From contig JAFSDH010000009.1 in NCBI GenBank assembly GCA_017436345.1, positions 46,615 to 110,614 on the forward strand: 64,000 nt of DNA, read 5' to 3'. Origin of the DNA: Bacilli bacterium. Lineage in GTDB: Bacteria > Bacillota_I > Bacilli_A > RF39 > UBA660. The position numbers were made by a program, and so were the translations under genes. Shown here one piece after another: positions 24,187 to 32,032 of the stretch (its first letter is position 1; every line of letters begins with the position of its first letter). The notes beneath the pieces are model-generated. The model made no database searches. It had not been told where the DNA came from and saw only the letters and a list, made by a program, of their open reading frames with translations.

Positions 24187-27100
24187 ATGAGTTTAATCAA
24201 GAAAATGAAACAAGAAGCTTTTAATTCTTTGAAGAAGTTATGTGGTGATATTAATCCAGAGAGAAATTTGAGTGATGTTATAAAAGAGTTACTTGATGGA
24301 GATATGTATAATGTTATTGAAAAGTTAGATAAAAAAGAAGATGTCTCTATTGATGATTTTTATAGTTTAGTTTCTAGTTATTTTAATACGTTAGATTTTT
24401 GTCATGATAATATAGATGATGAAAGATTACAAAAAGTTCGAGATGATATTAGTAATTTTATAACTTATATAGATAGTCTTAATTTAAGTAGTGAATATAA
24501 TGGAGTTTTGATTCATGATTTTTTTGAACGTTTATCAGCTTATTCTTTTGAAGGAAGTAAAGGAATATATGATTTGTTAATGATAGATGAAATTAGGAAT
24601 AGTAAGATAATGAGATCTTTTTTAGAAGATAATAATTTAACTGGTATTTCTAATTTTGCAAAAATATTTTATGATTTTTATGTTAATTTAACAGAAGAAC
24701 AACAAGATAAAGTGGATTATATATTTTATAGTAGTTCAGAATCTTTAGAATATTTTATGGAATGTCCCGATGAAATAGAGATTTATTTTAATGAAAATAT
24801 TCTTAATAATTTTAATAAAGAGAGTCTTAGTTTATTGTTTAGATCTTCTTCTTATGTAGCTTATAGTGATTTTTTTAAAGCAGATCCTAAATTTTTAAAA
24901 ATGATTGCGGCAATGAATGAATATGTTTTAGAAACAACTGATCATAATTCTTATTTTTTAGATCGAGTAGTAGAAGTCTTTGATAGTAGACAGTATTCTT
25001 TAAAAAGTGTTTATATAAAGTTATTTATGGAATATTATGATAAATATTTTGAACTTTCTAAAATAAATGGATTTGAAAATGATGAGTTATTTCAAAATCT
25101 ATTATCTTTTTCTTTAAGTGAAGATACTTTAGGTTTTATTAATGATAAATGTATTTTTGATTTAGAAGATTTTTTTAAAGCTAAAAGAGATTATTTAACT
25201 AATTTATATGGCAATGCTTATGGAAAAGAACATATTTTAAATATTAAATATGGTTTATTTGATTTAGATAAGGATTTAATTGAATATGAAAATAATTTTG
25301 CTTTACGTAGACTTAAAAAAGCCTTTTTTTACCGAGTATATGGAATTACTATGGAAGAAGCATCACATATAAAAAGTAGATATGGGGAATTTTTGAAAGT
25401 ATGTGAAGATAAGTTTTTAGATGAGGATAAAGATACTTTAGAAGTACTTAAGACAATATGTGATGTTTATGATTTAAGTGTTACTAGTGATAAGGATAAA
25501 TTTAAAATTAAAGAATTACAAAAGAGGTTTTATTTATATATAAAAGAAAATGGTTTATATAGTATAAATAAAAATGCTTCTTTTATGATGCTTAGGTCAT
25601 TAATAGATAAGATGTATATGAAAGCATATAATAAAGTTTTATATGAGCCTAAATTAGATAATGTTTTATATTATCAAAGAAATGTTCCTGTTGTAGATGC
25701 GGGATTAGATTTTAATATGATTGTTACTTCCATTAATGGAGTAGGAGATTTCTTTAGAAAAAATGAGAATGCTAAAAATAGATATAATGGTTCAGATAAT
25801 TCTTCAAATCAAGGGATTTGTGCATCTTTTATAAATAATGAAAATCTTGGAGTTATTGCATTAAATGGACCACTTCTTGCGTTTACTAATTTAAATGATA
25901 CTTCTTTAAACGCGATGGGGATAGGTGATATTTATTCTGAGACTAATGCGATTAATTTAAAGGCATCTAATACAACATTACATGAAGGGAATTATTTTTT
26001 AACGCCACATGAATATGCAGATAATACAAGATTTGGATATAATGAAATGGTTTTAGATAGATTCTTATTTAAAGATGATGATAATATTATTAAAGTTCAA
26101 CCTAGTTATGTTGTGTGTTATAAAATAGATGAAAACTATAAAAATACCAGAATGTATAAGAGAAGTTTAAGGTTTGCTCAAGAGTTTGGAATTCCGCTTG
26201 TATTAGTTGATGTAAAGAAAGTAAAAGAGCATGAACGAGATGAGATTTTATCAATGGAAAGAGAATTATTTAGTAGTGATAAAGTTAATAAAGAATTAAT
26301 GCAAGAGGTTTTAACTAGATATATGAATAATTATAGTGGTTCTTTAACAATAGTTAGAACAAGGGGAAGAAGATGGAACAATTGGAATTATAAAAGAGAT
26401 TTTTCTATTTTAGGAATGGATAAGTTTTTAAAAAAAGCTCATCGTAAGATAGAAGAATTTGAAAATGATATAGATAATGTATATGAATGGTATGATGCTT
26501 TAAAAGAGTGCTATTTAGTTGAAAAAAGAAGAAATGAATATGCTCATGAAGTATCTAGTTATGCTAGTTCGTTAGAACCTGGAGAGTTTGTTCTTGATGA
26601 TAAGATGGAATATATGGATAGAGTAAATTCTTTTACTAGAAGAACTATAGATAGGTATTATATGAGAAATAATTTAATTGATGGAGAAAGAATATCTTAT
26701 AATCCTAGACTTGAACCAATCCCAGAGATAGATGTAATAGTTGGACTTTCAAACTATTTATTTGAGCATGCTTATGTTAAGATGGAAGATAGTAGTGGAG
26801 AAAGAATTTATTTAACGAAAGCTGTTAGTGAGTTGAGTGATGAAGATAAGGCTGCATATGGTATTGTTATTTCGTATTTAATGGGGAATTTTAATGATAA
26901 TTATTTCTGTAATTTAGATAGCTGTGACTATGCGAAAATGGAATATAATCATTTTATGCCAGGAACATCTTTAATGGAAAGTTTGATGACTAGTGAGGTA
27001 TATAGTCCAGTTATAAATAGAACACCTTTGCTTGTAGAAGTTGCAAGTAAAGTTAATAATATGGATGAAGATGAATTTAGAAATATTTTTAAGCCTATAA

Positions 27101-27249
27101 TAAAAAGAATTGCTGATGAAAGAGATGTTACAGAGGATAGAGTCTTTAAAAAGATTTTGAAAAGGAAAAATACAATTGTTGAAGAAGTGTCTAAACTTCC
27201 GGTAGTTGACACTGTTAAGAAAACAGAAAACAATGTAAAGAAAAGGTAA
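24187..27249 (+). CDS. Large paralogue family member P1, unknown function
   Basis: 1020 aa; ATG 24187 after TAGGTGAT. No signal peptide or membrane helix; rich in Asp, Glu, Lys, Tyr and Phe. Residues ~1-490 are helical and align with the N-termini of P2-P6 (for example YGITMEEASHIKSRYGEF). A conserved core begins at VVDAGLDFNMIVTSINGVG (Asp504), contains QGICASFINNENLGVI, MGIGDIY, TRFGYNEMVLDRF (Glu620), VQPSYVV, FGIPLVLVD and ends with TRYMNNYSGSL (Met713); a helical tail of ~300 residues follows. P1 is the most divergent copy: where P2-P6 have (S/A)(S/V)KWNTA it has KNRYNGSDN. The GYNE/QPxY part resembles the last catalytic strand of PARP-like ADP-ribosyltransferases, an unproven similarity. 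An extended -10 TGATATACT lies at 24158-24166. Confidence 0.85.
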   Translation: MSLIKKMKQEAFNSLKKLCGDINPERNLSDVIKELLDGDMYNVIEKLDKKEDVSIDDFYSLVSSYFNTLDFCHDNIDDERLQKVRDDISNFITYIDSLNLSSEYNGVLIHDFFERLSAYSFEGSKGIYDLLMIDEIRNSKIMRSFLEDNNLTGISNFAKIFYDFYVNLTEEQQDKVDYIFYSSSESLEYFMECPDEIEIYFNENILNNFNKESLSLLFRSSSYVAYSDFFKADPKFLKMIAAMNEYVLETTDHNSYFLDRVVEVFDSRQYSLKSVYIKLFMEYYDKYFELSKINGFENDELFQNLLSFSLSEDTLGFINDKCIFDLEDFFKAKRDYLTNLYGNAYGKEHILNIKYGLFDLDKDLIEYENNFALRRLKKAFFYRVYGITMEEASHIKSRYGEFLKVCEDKFLDEDKDTLEVLKTICDVYDLSVTSDKDKFKIKELQKRFYLYIKENGLYSINKNASFMMLRSLIDKMYMKAYNKVLYEPKLDNVLYYQRNVPVVDAGLDFNMIVTSINGVGDFFRKNENAKNRYNGSDNSSNQGICASFINNENLGVIALNGPLLAFTNLNDTSLNAMGIGDIYSETNAINLKASNTTLHEGNYFLTPHEYADNTRFGYNEMVLDRFLFKDDDNIIKVQPSYVVCYKIDENYKNTRMYKRSLRFAQEFGIPLVLVDVKKVKEHERDEILSMERELFSSDKVNKELMQEVLTRYMNNYSGSLTIVRTRGRRWNNWNYKRDFSILGMDKFLKKAHRKIEEFENDIDNVYEWYDALKECYLVEKRRNEYAHEVSSYASSLEPGEFVLDDKMEYMDRVNSFTRRTIDRYYMRNNLIDGERISYNPRLEPIPEIDVIVGLSNYLFEHAYVKMEDSSGERIYLTKAVSELSDEDKAAYGIVISYLMGNFNDNYFCNLDSCDYAKMEYNHFMPGTSLMESLMTSEVYSPVINRTPLLVEVASKVNNMDEDEFRNIFKPIIKRIADERDVTEDRVFKKILKRKNTIVEEVSKLPVVDTVKKTENNVKKR

Positions 27250-27274
27250 AGTTTTTGTAAATTTTACTTTTTTT
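27246..27274 (+). terminator. Intrinsic terminator of P1
   Basis: Nine-pair A/T-rich stem starting GTAAAG and ending TTTTAC around the stop codon, followed by seven T. Confidence 0.65.
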
Positions 27275-27316
27275 ATTAGATATTTGATAAAATAAAATAT
27301 ATGGTAGGTGAAATTT

Positions 27317-28126
27317 ATGGATATAGAAAATAGCAAGTTAAAAAAAGTTAATATGGGTGGTACAGGTACGATGTACACCCTTCAAGGAAATGATGGTAAG
27401 GAATATATATATAAACCGGCAGTTTCCAAGTTTAGTGGAAATGTTGAACCTTTTAGAGGGATTGTTCAAGAGTGTGCATATGAAGTACAAAGAATAGTTG
27501 ATCCATCGTCAGCTGTTATTTGTAAATATGTAGATGCTGGAAGTTTACAAGGTTCTGTTCAAGAACTTGTTTCGACTATTGATAATGGAAGAGATTATCA
27601 TGCTATGCAATATGATGAAAGTATTCCTTTTACTCAGGAAGAAATTAATCAATTTATGAGAGAATTTGTTACTGATTATTTATTATGTAATTTTGATTCT
27701 CATGGAAGAAATTTTATAACTGATGAAAATGGTATTATTAGAGGTGTTGATAAGGAACAATCCTTTAGATATTTAAGAGATCCAGCTAGTGAAAAACCAG
27801 ATATTACTTATCATCCAAATAGAAAATATGGAGAAACAGAACCGATTTATAATACTTTGTTTAGAAGATATTCTGAAGGTAAGATTGATATTGATTGGGA
27901 TGTTATTAGTGGATATATGGATAGGGTTGATGCTGTTGATAATGATAGATATCGTAGTATGTTTGTTCCTTATTGTGAAAGTTGTGGTCAAGCTTTTGGG
28001 ACAGATCCAAATATGATGCTTGATAAGATTACTGCTAGAAAAGTAAATATTCGTACTAATATTGAAACATTTTTTCAAAATCTATCGGAAGTAAGAGAAG
28101 AAAATCTTGCTAGAGGAAAAAAATAG
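27317..28126 (+). CDS. HipA/PI3-4-kinase-fold protein kinase-like protein
   Basis: 269 aa; ATG 27317 after TAGGTGAA. A Gly-rich loop (MGGTGTMYTLQG) and Lys33 (EYIYKP) form an ATP site. The catalytic segment is NFDSHGRNF (Asp127, His129, Asn132) followed by GVDKEQSF (Asp145), the D-x-H-x2-N ... D arrangement of HipA and phosphatidylinositol-kinase-like enzymes, not of eukaryotic-type Ser/Thr kinases. All key residues are present, so it is probably active. There is no HipB-like antitoxin beside it and the N-terminal subdomain of HipA is missing, so I do not call it a HipA toxin. It sits inside the paralogue locus, two bases from the PHP gene, and may modify members of that system; this is inference. 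Confidence 0.75.
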   Translation: MDIENSKLKKVNMGGTGTMYTLQGNDGKEYIYKPAVSKFSGNVEPFRGIVQECAYEVQRIVDPSSAVICKYVDAGSLQGSVQELVSTIDNGRDYHAMQYDESIPFTQEEINQFMREFVTDYLLCNFDSHGRNFITDENGIIRGVDKEQSFRYLRDPASEKPDITYHPNRKYGETEPIYNTLFRRYSEGKIDIDWDVISGYMDRVDAVDNDRYRSMFVPYCESCGQAFGTDPNMMLDKITARKVNIRTNIETFFQNLSEVREENLARGKK

Positions 28127-28128
28127 AA

Positions 28129-29382
28129 ATGGATTATAGTAAAGAATATAATTATCATTCTCATACATTTAGATGTGGTCATGCAGCAAATGTTCCTGAT
28201 GGAGCATATATTTTAAAAGCTGTAGAATGTGGTTATAAAAAATATGGAGTTACTGATCATGTACCTGTTCATCCTATCTTTTTTGGTGATAGTTATGTAA
28301 GAATGCATGATAGTGATAGATACGATTATTATGATTCAATAGAGAAATTAAAAGAATTATATAAAGGTACGATTGATGTATATTTAGGATTTGAAGCTGA
28401 ATACGATGAGATAATTGATGCGTATTTGTGTGAATTAAGAGAAAATTGTGATTATATGATTATGGGACAACACTATGTTTTAAATAAGGATATTAGATAT
28501 AGTGTTGATTATCCAATTGAATATGCTAAGAAAGTATGTGCTGGTATTGAAAGTGGTATTTTTGATATTGTGGCACATCCTGATATTTTTATGCAATATA
28601 GAGATGGAATTCCAGAATCACAGCAAGAAGAATATTTTTATAAGGCTTTGGAAGCTTCGCGTATGATTTGTATGAAAGCTAAAGAATATAATATTCCTTT
28701 AGAAATTAATTTAGGTGCAACTCATGTATATGATAAGAAAGTTGCAGAATCGGGATTAAATGAGGAACAAATGGCAATTTTTAATGGTAAACATGCTAGG
28801 TATCCAACTAATTTATTTTGGGCTGTTGCTTGTCAAATTGGTAATTCAGCAGTTGTTGGAATAGATGCACATTATCCAGAAGAAATTAAGCAAAAACAAG
28901 CTAAATTAGCTAAGATAAATACATATATTGATTTATCAAAGTTAAATATTCTTGAAAATTATGATCCTGTTGTTGCAAGGGAAAATAATCCTAAATTACA
29001 AGAAGCTTTTGAAAGAACAAAAAGAAATGCTACTAGTGTAGAAGGTAGATTAGTTGAAAGCTATTTAAGTTATCTATTAGATGCTGAAAAAGTTAATAAG
29101 AATAAAGTTAAAACAGATTTGATTAGAACTTTAAGAGAATTACCTAATAATAGAAAATTTGCTAAGATAGATGATTTTGATGGTTATACAATGAAAAAAA
29201 GAGAAGCTCTTATAAAGGTAATAAAAGAAGGAACTCGTAAGATTTCTCCTGGTCCAATTGATGGGTTAAGTTATATTAAGGAATTGAAAGCTGCTATTGA
29301 TAAGCATTATTCAAGGTCAAGTATTATTGAACTTGATTATGAAGGTAATATAATTGGAGTAAAGAATAAGTTCAAGAAATAA
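28129..29382 (+). CDS. PHP-domain phosphoesterase (histidinol-phosphatase-like) with C-terminal extension
   Basis: 417 aa. Metal ligands of the PHP fold are visible in order: YHSHT (His10, His12) with CGH, TDHVP, GFEAEYDE, GQHYV, VAHPDIF and GIDAHYP, so a trinuclear metal centre is probably intact. Residues ~1-280 resemble HisK-type histidinol phosphatases, but no histidine pathway genes are near. A further ~130 residues (SVEGRLVESYLSYLLDAEK onward) are Lys-rich, partly helical and not part of that family. It is translationally linked to the kinase-like gene two bases upstream and is followed by a terminator. Substrate unknown; a phosphoesterase paired with a kinase suggests opposing or sequential chemistry. 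Confidence 0.82.
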   Translation: MDYSKEYNYHSHTFRCGHAANVPDGAYILKAVECGYKKYGVTDHVPVHPIFFGDSYVRMHDSDRYDYYDSIEKLKELYKGTIDVYLGFEAEYDEIIDAYLCELRENCDYMIMGQHYVLNKDIRYSVDYPIEYAKKVCAGIESGIFDIVAHPDIFMQYRDGIPESQQEEYFYKALEASRMICMKAKEYNIPLEINLGATHVYDKKVAESGLNEEQMAIFNGKHARYPTNLFWAVACQIGNSAVVGIDAHYPEEIKQKQAKLAKINTYIDLSKLNILENYDPVVARENNPKLQEAFERTKRNATSVEGRLVESYLSYLLDAEKVNKNKVKTDLIRTLRELPNNRKFAKIDDFDGYTMKKREALIKVIKEGTRKISPGPIDGLSYIKELKAAIDKHYSRSSIIELDYEGNIIGVKNKFKK

Positions 29383-29383
29383 T

Positions 29384-29410
29384 AAAAAAGATTATATATC
29401 TTTTTTATTT
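29384..29410 (+). terminator. Intrinsic terminator of the kinase-PHP pair
   Basis: AAAAAAGAT / ATCTTTTTT stem with a TATAT loop and T-rich tail. Confidence 0.75.
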
Positions 29411-29459
29411 TTTATATTTTTGTTAAAATAATATTAGAGTAAAATAGTGGGTGATTGAA

Positions 29460-30731
29460 ATGAGTAAGAAATTATTGTCGTTAACACTTAACGAACTTAT
29501 AAATGTTGAAATTGATGATGTTTTATTAATGATAGAAGATAATATTAAAGAAGTTCGTGGGTATGGAGATGATTATACTCGTTCTATTGCTATTGCTATT
29601 GTAAAAAGAGTTATGCTTATAAAGAATTTTTCTCATCAATATGAAAAGTTTTATCGTATTATTACTTCAGAAAAGTTTATGAATAATGAGGGAATAAAAT
29701 TAGTTTTAGATGAAGAAGAATTTATTTATTTAAAAGATTTATACGAAGTATATAGAGATTTAGATACAGCTAGTTTAATAGATTCTATCTTTTTAGAAAA
29801 TGAAAAATTATTTGATTTAATTGTTATTGATCAAAGTTTTTCAGTAAAAGATGTTTTCTCTAGTCGTATTTTAAATAGTTTTTATCAAGAGTCCTATAAG
29901 AAATTTTTATCTTATTTATTAAAAGATAATGATAAGAGTAGAGTTATAAATGCTTTATTTAAAAGTAAAAACAATAAGTTTTTATATATGGTATCTAAAA
30001 TGGATGATCTTGTTTTAAGTAAAGTTGAAGATGATAATGATTATTTTGATGCTGTTCTTACATTATTAAATTATAATAATTATCGTAAGTTATTATGGGA
30101 TTATTATAATAGATTTGTTGTTTCAGAAGAAAATGAAAAGATTCTTAATACGAAGTTTAAAGATGAAGTACCGGATGAGTTAAATGATTTACTTTGTTAT
30201 ACATTTAATTTAATGAGTGTTATTTATGCTAATGATACAATTCCAGATATTATTTCTAATATTGATGATTTAACTAAATCATTTAATTTAGGTAAAGAAA
30301 TGGTACATATTGCGGTATTTGGTGTTGAAGGTTATAAGAAGTTTAAAGATAATACTTTTGATGTTATGTTAGATTTTCCTAAGATGGATAATGAAAACCA
30401 ATTATTAAATTTAAAGATTGCTTTTTTTAGTACAATATATGGATTAACTTATAATCAAGCTGAAAAGTTAATTGAAAGTTTTGATGATTTTATGAAAAAT
30501 TTTAGGGGAACATTTAATAATAAGGAAAATTTGGTATATGAAACTATTATAGCGATGAAGTCTTTATATAATCTTAAATTAGAAGATAAAGAAGAAATTG
30601 ATTTATATAGAGAAGTTTATTATAAATATGTTAAGAAAAATGGTATTTATGCTTCAACAGAAGTAGAAGCATTAGTAATCATGGAAAGCTTAATGCGTAG
30701 AATGTATAATAATTCTATAGAGTTATTATAA
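29460..30731 (+). CDS. Stand-alone N-terminal half of the large paralogue family (half-P)
   Basis: 423 aa from ATG 29460 after GTGGGTGAT. It aligns over its whole length with the helical N-terminal ~475 residues of P1-P6: LSLTLNELINVEIDDVLLMI at the start, VFGVEGYKKFKDN, FFSTIYGLTYNQAEKLIESF, and EALVIMESLMRRMYNN at the end, matching the LEGLFNRMYMNTYN stretch of P6. It stops about 15-20 residues before the conserved core begins. The frame is clean, with its own RBS, and no remnant of the core is found downstream, so it looks like a natural truncated form rather than a recent pseudogene. It might compete with, or scaffold, the full-length members. It is followed by the small protein and the DraG-like gene. 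Confidence 0.75.
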   Translation: MSKKLLSLTLNELINVEIDDVLLMIEDNIKEVRGYGDDYTRSIAIAIVKRVMLIKNFSHQYEKFYRIITSEKFMNNEGIKLVLDEEEFIYLKDLYEVYRDLDTASLIDSIFLENEKLFDLIVIDQSFSVKDVFSSRILNSFYQESYKKFLSYLLKDNDKSRVINALFKSKNNKFLYMVSKMDDLVLSKVEDDNDYFDAVLTLLNYNNYRKLLWDYYNRFVVSEENEKILNTKFKDEVPDELNDLLCYTFNLMSVIYANDTIPDIISNIDDLTKSFNLGKEMVHIAVFGVEGYKKFKDNTFDVMLDFPKMDNENQLLNLKIAFFSTIYGLTYNQAEKLIESFDDFMKNFRGTFNNKENLVYETIIAMKSLYNLKLEDKEEIDLYREVYYKYVKKNGIYASTEVEALVIMESLMRRMYNNSIELL

Positions 30732-30766
30732 TAATTTGTGTTAAAATGTAATTGAGGTGATGTTAG

Positions 30767-30982
30767 ATGTTATCAGCTGATGATGTTAGAAAAGCAATTG
30801 AAGAGGCAAAGAAAAATCCAAATGGAGTTGAAACTGATAAAAGTTTTGAATCAAAACGTGAAGAAGCTATGAAAAGTTATTTAGATGATGTTAGTTCTGT
30901 TTCACAATTTATTAATGAGGAGTTTGCCAAGATTGATGCTAAGACTTTAACTAAGAAAGATGGTAGTATTAATGGACGTTAA
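30767..30982 (+). CDS. Small paralogue-associated protein A
   Basis: 71 aa, RBS GAGGTGAT five bases before ATG 30767. Highly charged, predicted helical, no cysteine or membrane segment. The central stretch FESKREEAMKSYLDDV and SQFINEEFAKI is shared with the 69-aa protein at 49157-49366 (FDLKREEAMKSYLADV, SQYINEGFAEI). Both copies lie directly behind a member of the large family, here behind half-P, there behind P6. This repeated arrangement suggests a binding partner, inhibitor or chaperone for the family. It overlaps the DraG-like gene by 11 bases, so those two are co-translated. Confidence 0.75.
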   Translation: MLSADDVRKAIEEAKKNPNGVETDKSFESKREEAMKSYLDDVSSVSQFINEEFAKIDAKTLTKKDGSINGR

Positions 30983-31937
30983 AGATGGAATTATAGGTCT
31001 TGCTGTTGCTGATGCTTTAGGTGTTCCTGTTGAATTTAAAAGTAGAGAAGTACTTAAGTTAAAACCAGTTACGGATATGATTGGTAATGGTACATATAAT
31101 CAACCGGAAGGAACTTGGAGTGATGATACATCAATGGTTTTAGCAACACTAGATGGAGTTATAGAGTCTGGGAGACTTGATTATGAACAAATAGCAACTA
31201 ATTTTTGTTTATGGGCTAGTGGTAAGAAATATAATGCTCATGATAAATTATTTGATATTGGAATTACGACTCATAAGTCTCTTCAAAATTATGTAACAAC
31301 AGGTGTTGAAGCTACTAAAGCAGGATGTAATGGTATATATGATAATGGTAATGGTTCTTTAATGCGTATTTTACCAATTGCTTATTATTTTAAAGAAAAT
31401 CCATGTAATGATTATGAGATGGCTGATATTATTGATGATTTATCATCAATTACGCATAGACATGAAATTAGTTGTATGGCTTGTTATTTATATACAAAAT
31501 ATGCTTTATCACTTCTTGATGGTAAGGATTTTAAAGAAGCATATGAAGATTTAAAAAGAGTTGATACAACAATGTATTCAAAGGCTACAACTAATAATTT
31601 TAAAAGAATTTTAAGTGGAGAAATTGCTACTATTGAAAATGAAAAGGATATTAGTTCTAGCGGTTTCGTTGTTTCGTCTTTAGAAGCTGCTTTATGGTGT
31701 TGTTTAAAAACAAATAATTATGAAGAAGCAACTTTAAAAGCTGTTAATTTAGGTGAAGATACTGATACAGTTGCTGCTATTGCAGGTGGATTGTGTGGTA
31801 TAAGATATGGTATTGATAATATTCCATCTAAATGGCAAGAAAAGTTAGTAAAAAGAGATTATATTATTTCTTTAGCTGATAGGTATCAAAATACTATTAA
31901 AACTATGTCTAAAGATGTTAAGGAATTATATAAATAA
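30972..31937 (+). CDS. ADP-ribosylglycohydrolase (DraG family)
   Basis: 321 aa; ATG 30972 gives the usual short family N-terminus (DGIIGLAVADALGVPVEF); ATG 30960 is an alternative. The dinuclear Mg/Mn site motifs are intact: TWSDDTSM (Asp51, Asp52) and GEDTDTVAAIAGGLCGI (Glu262, Asp263, Asp265), with NGNGSLMRILP between them. The family removes ADP-ribose from arginine, or handles related ADP-ribosyl compounds. It overlaps small protein A and follows half-P. Its presence inside the large-paralogue locus is the main contextual argument that the locus may deal with ADP-ribose. An independent housekeeping hydrolase is the alternative. Confidence 0.9.
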   Translation: MDVKDGIIGLAVADALGVPVEFKSREVLKLKPVTDMIGNGTYNQPEGTWSDDTSMVLATLDGVIESGRLDYEQIATNFCLWASGKKYNAHDKLFDIGITTHKSLQNYVTTGVEATKAGCNGIYDNGNGSLMRILPIAYYFKENPCNDYEMADIIDDLSSITHRHEISCMACYLYTKYALSLLDGKDFKEAYEDLKRVDTTMYSKATTNNFKRILSGEIATIENEKDISSSGFVVSSLEAALWCCLKTNNYEEATLKAVNLGEDTDTVAAIAGGLCGIRYGIDNIPSKWQEKLVKRDYIISLADRYQNTIKTMSKDVKELYK

Positions 31938-31964
31938 AAGAAAAACTTAGGTTTTTCTTTTTTT
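31936..31964 (+). terminator. Intrinsic terminator of the half-P/DraG unit
   Basis: AAAAGAAAAAC / GTTTTTCTTTT stem, TTAG loop, T tract; overlaps the stop codon. Confidence 0.8.
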
Positions 31965-31984
31965 GTTAATTTATGTAAAAATAG

Positions 31985-32013
31985 TTTTATTTAATTTTTA
32001 GTTTTGATAAACT
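31985..32013 (+). promoter_or_regulatory. Shared-type promoter upstream of P2
   Basis: TTTTAT (31985-31990), 17 bp, extended -10 TGATAAACT (-10 at 32008-32013). The same TTTTAT-17-TGnTAnA(A/C)T layout, preceded by GTAAAA, occurs upstream of P4 and P5. Confidence 0.5.
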
Positions 32014-32032
32014 TATAATAGAGAGTGATCGT

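Noticed and set aside
26949..27378. Minus-strand open frames over the end of P1 and the start of the kinase-like gene
   Set aside because: They are antisense shadows of well-supported + strand genes, have no RBS, and are explained by AT-rich codon use.
27317..28126. HipA toxin of a HipBA toxin-antitoxin pair
   Set aside because: Only the kinase core motif fits; no HipB-type DNA-binding gene is adjacent and the protein is much shorter than HipA.
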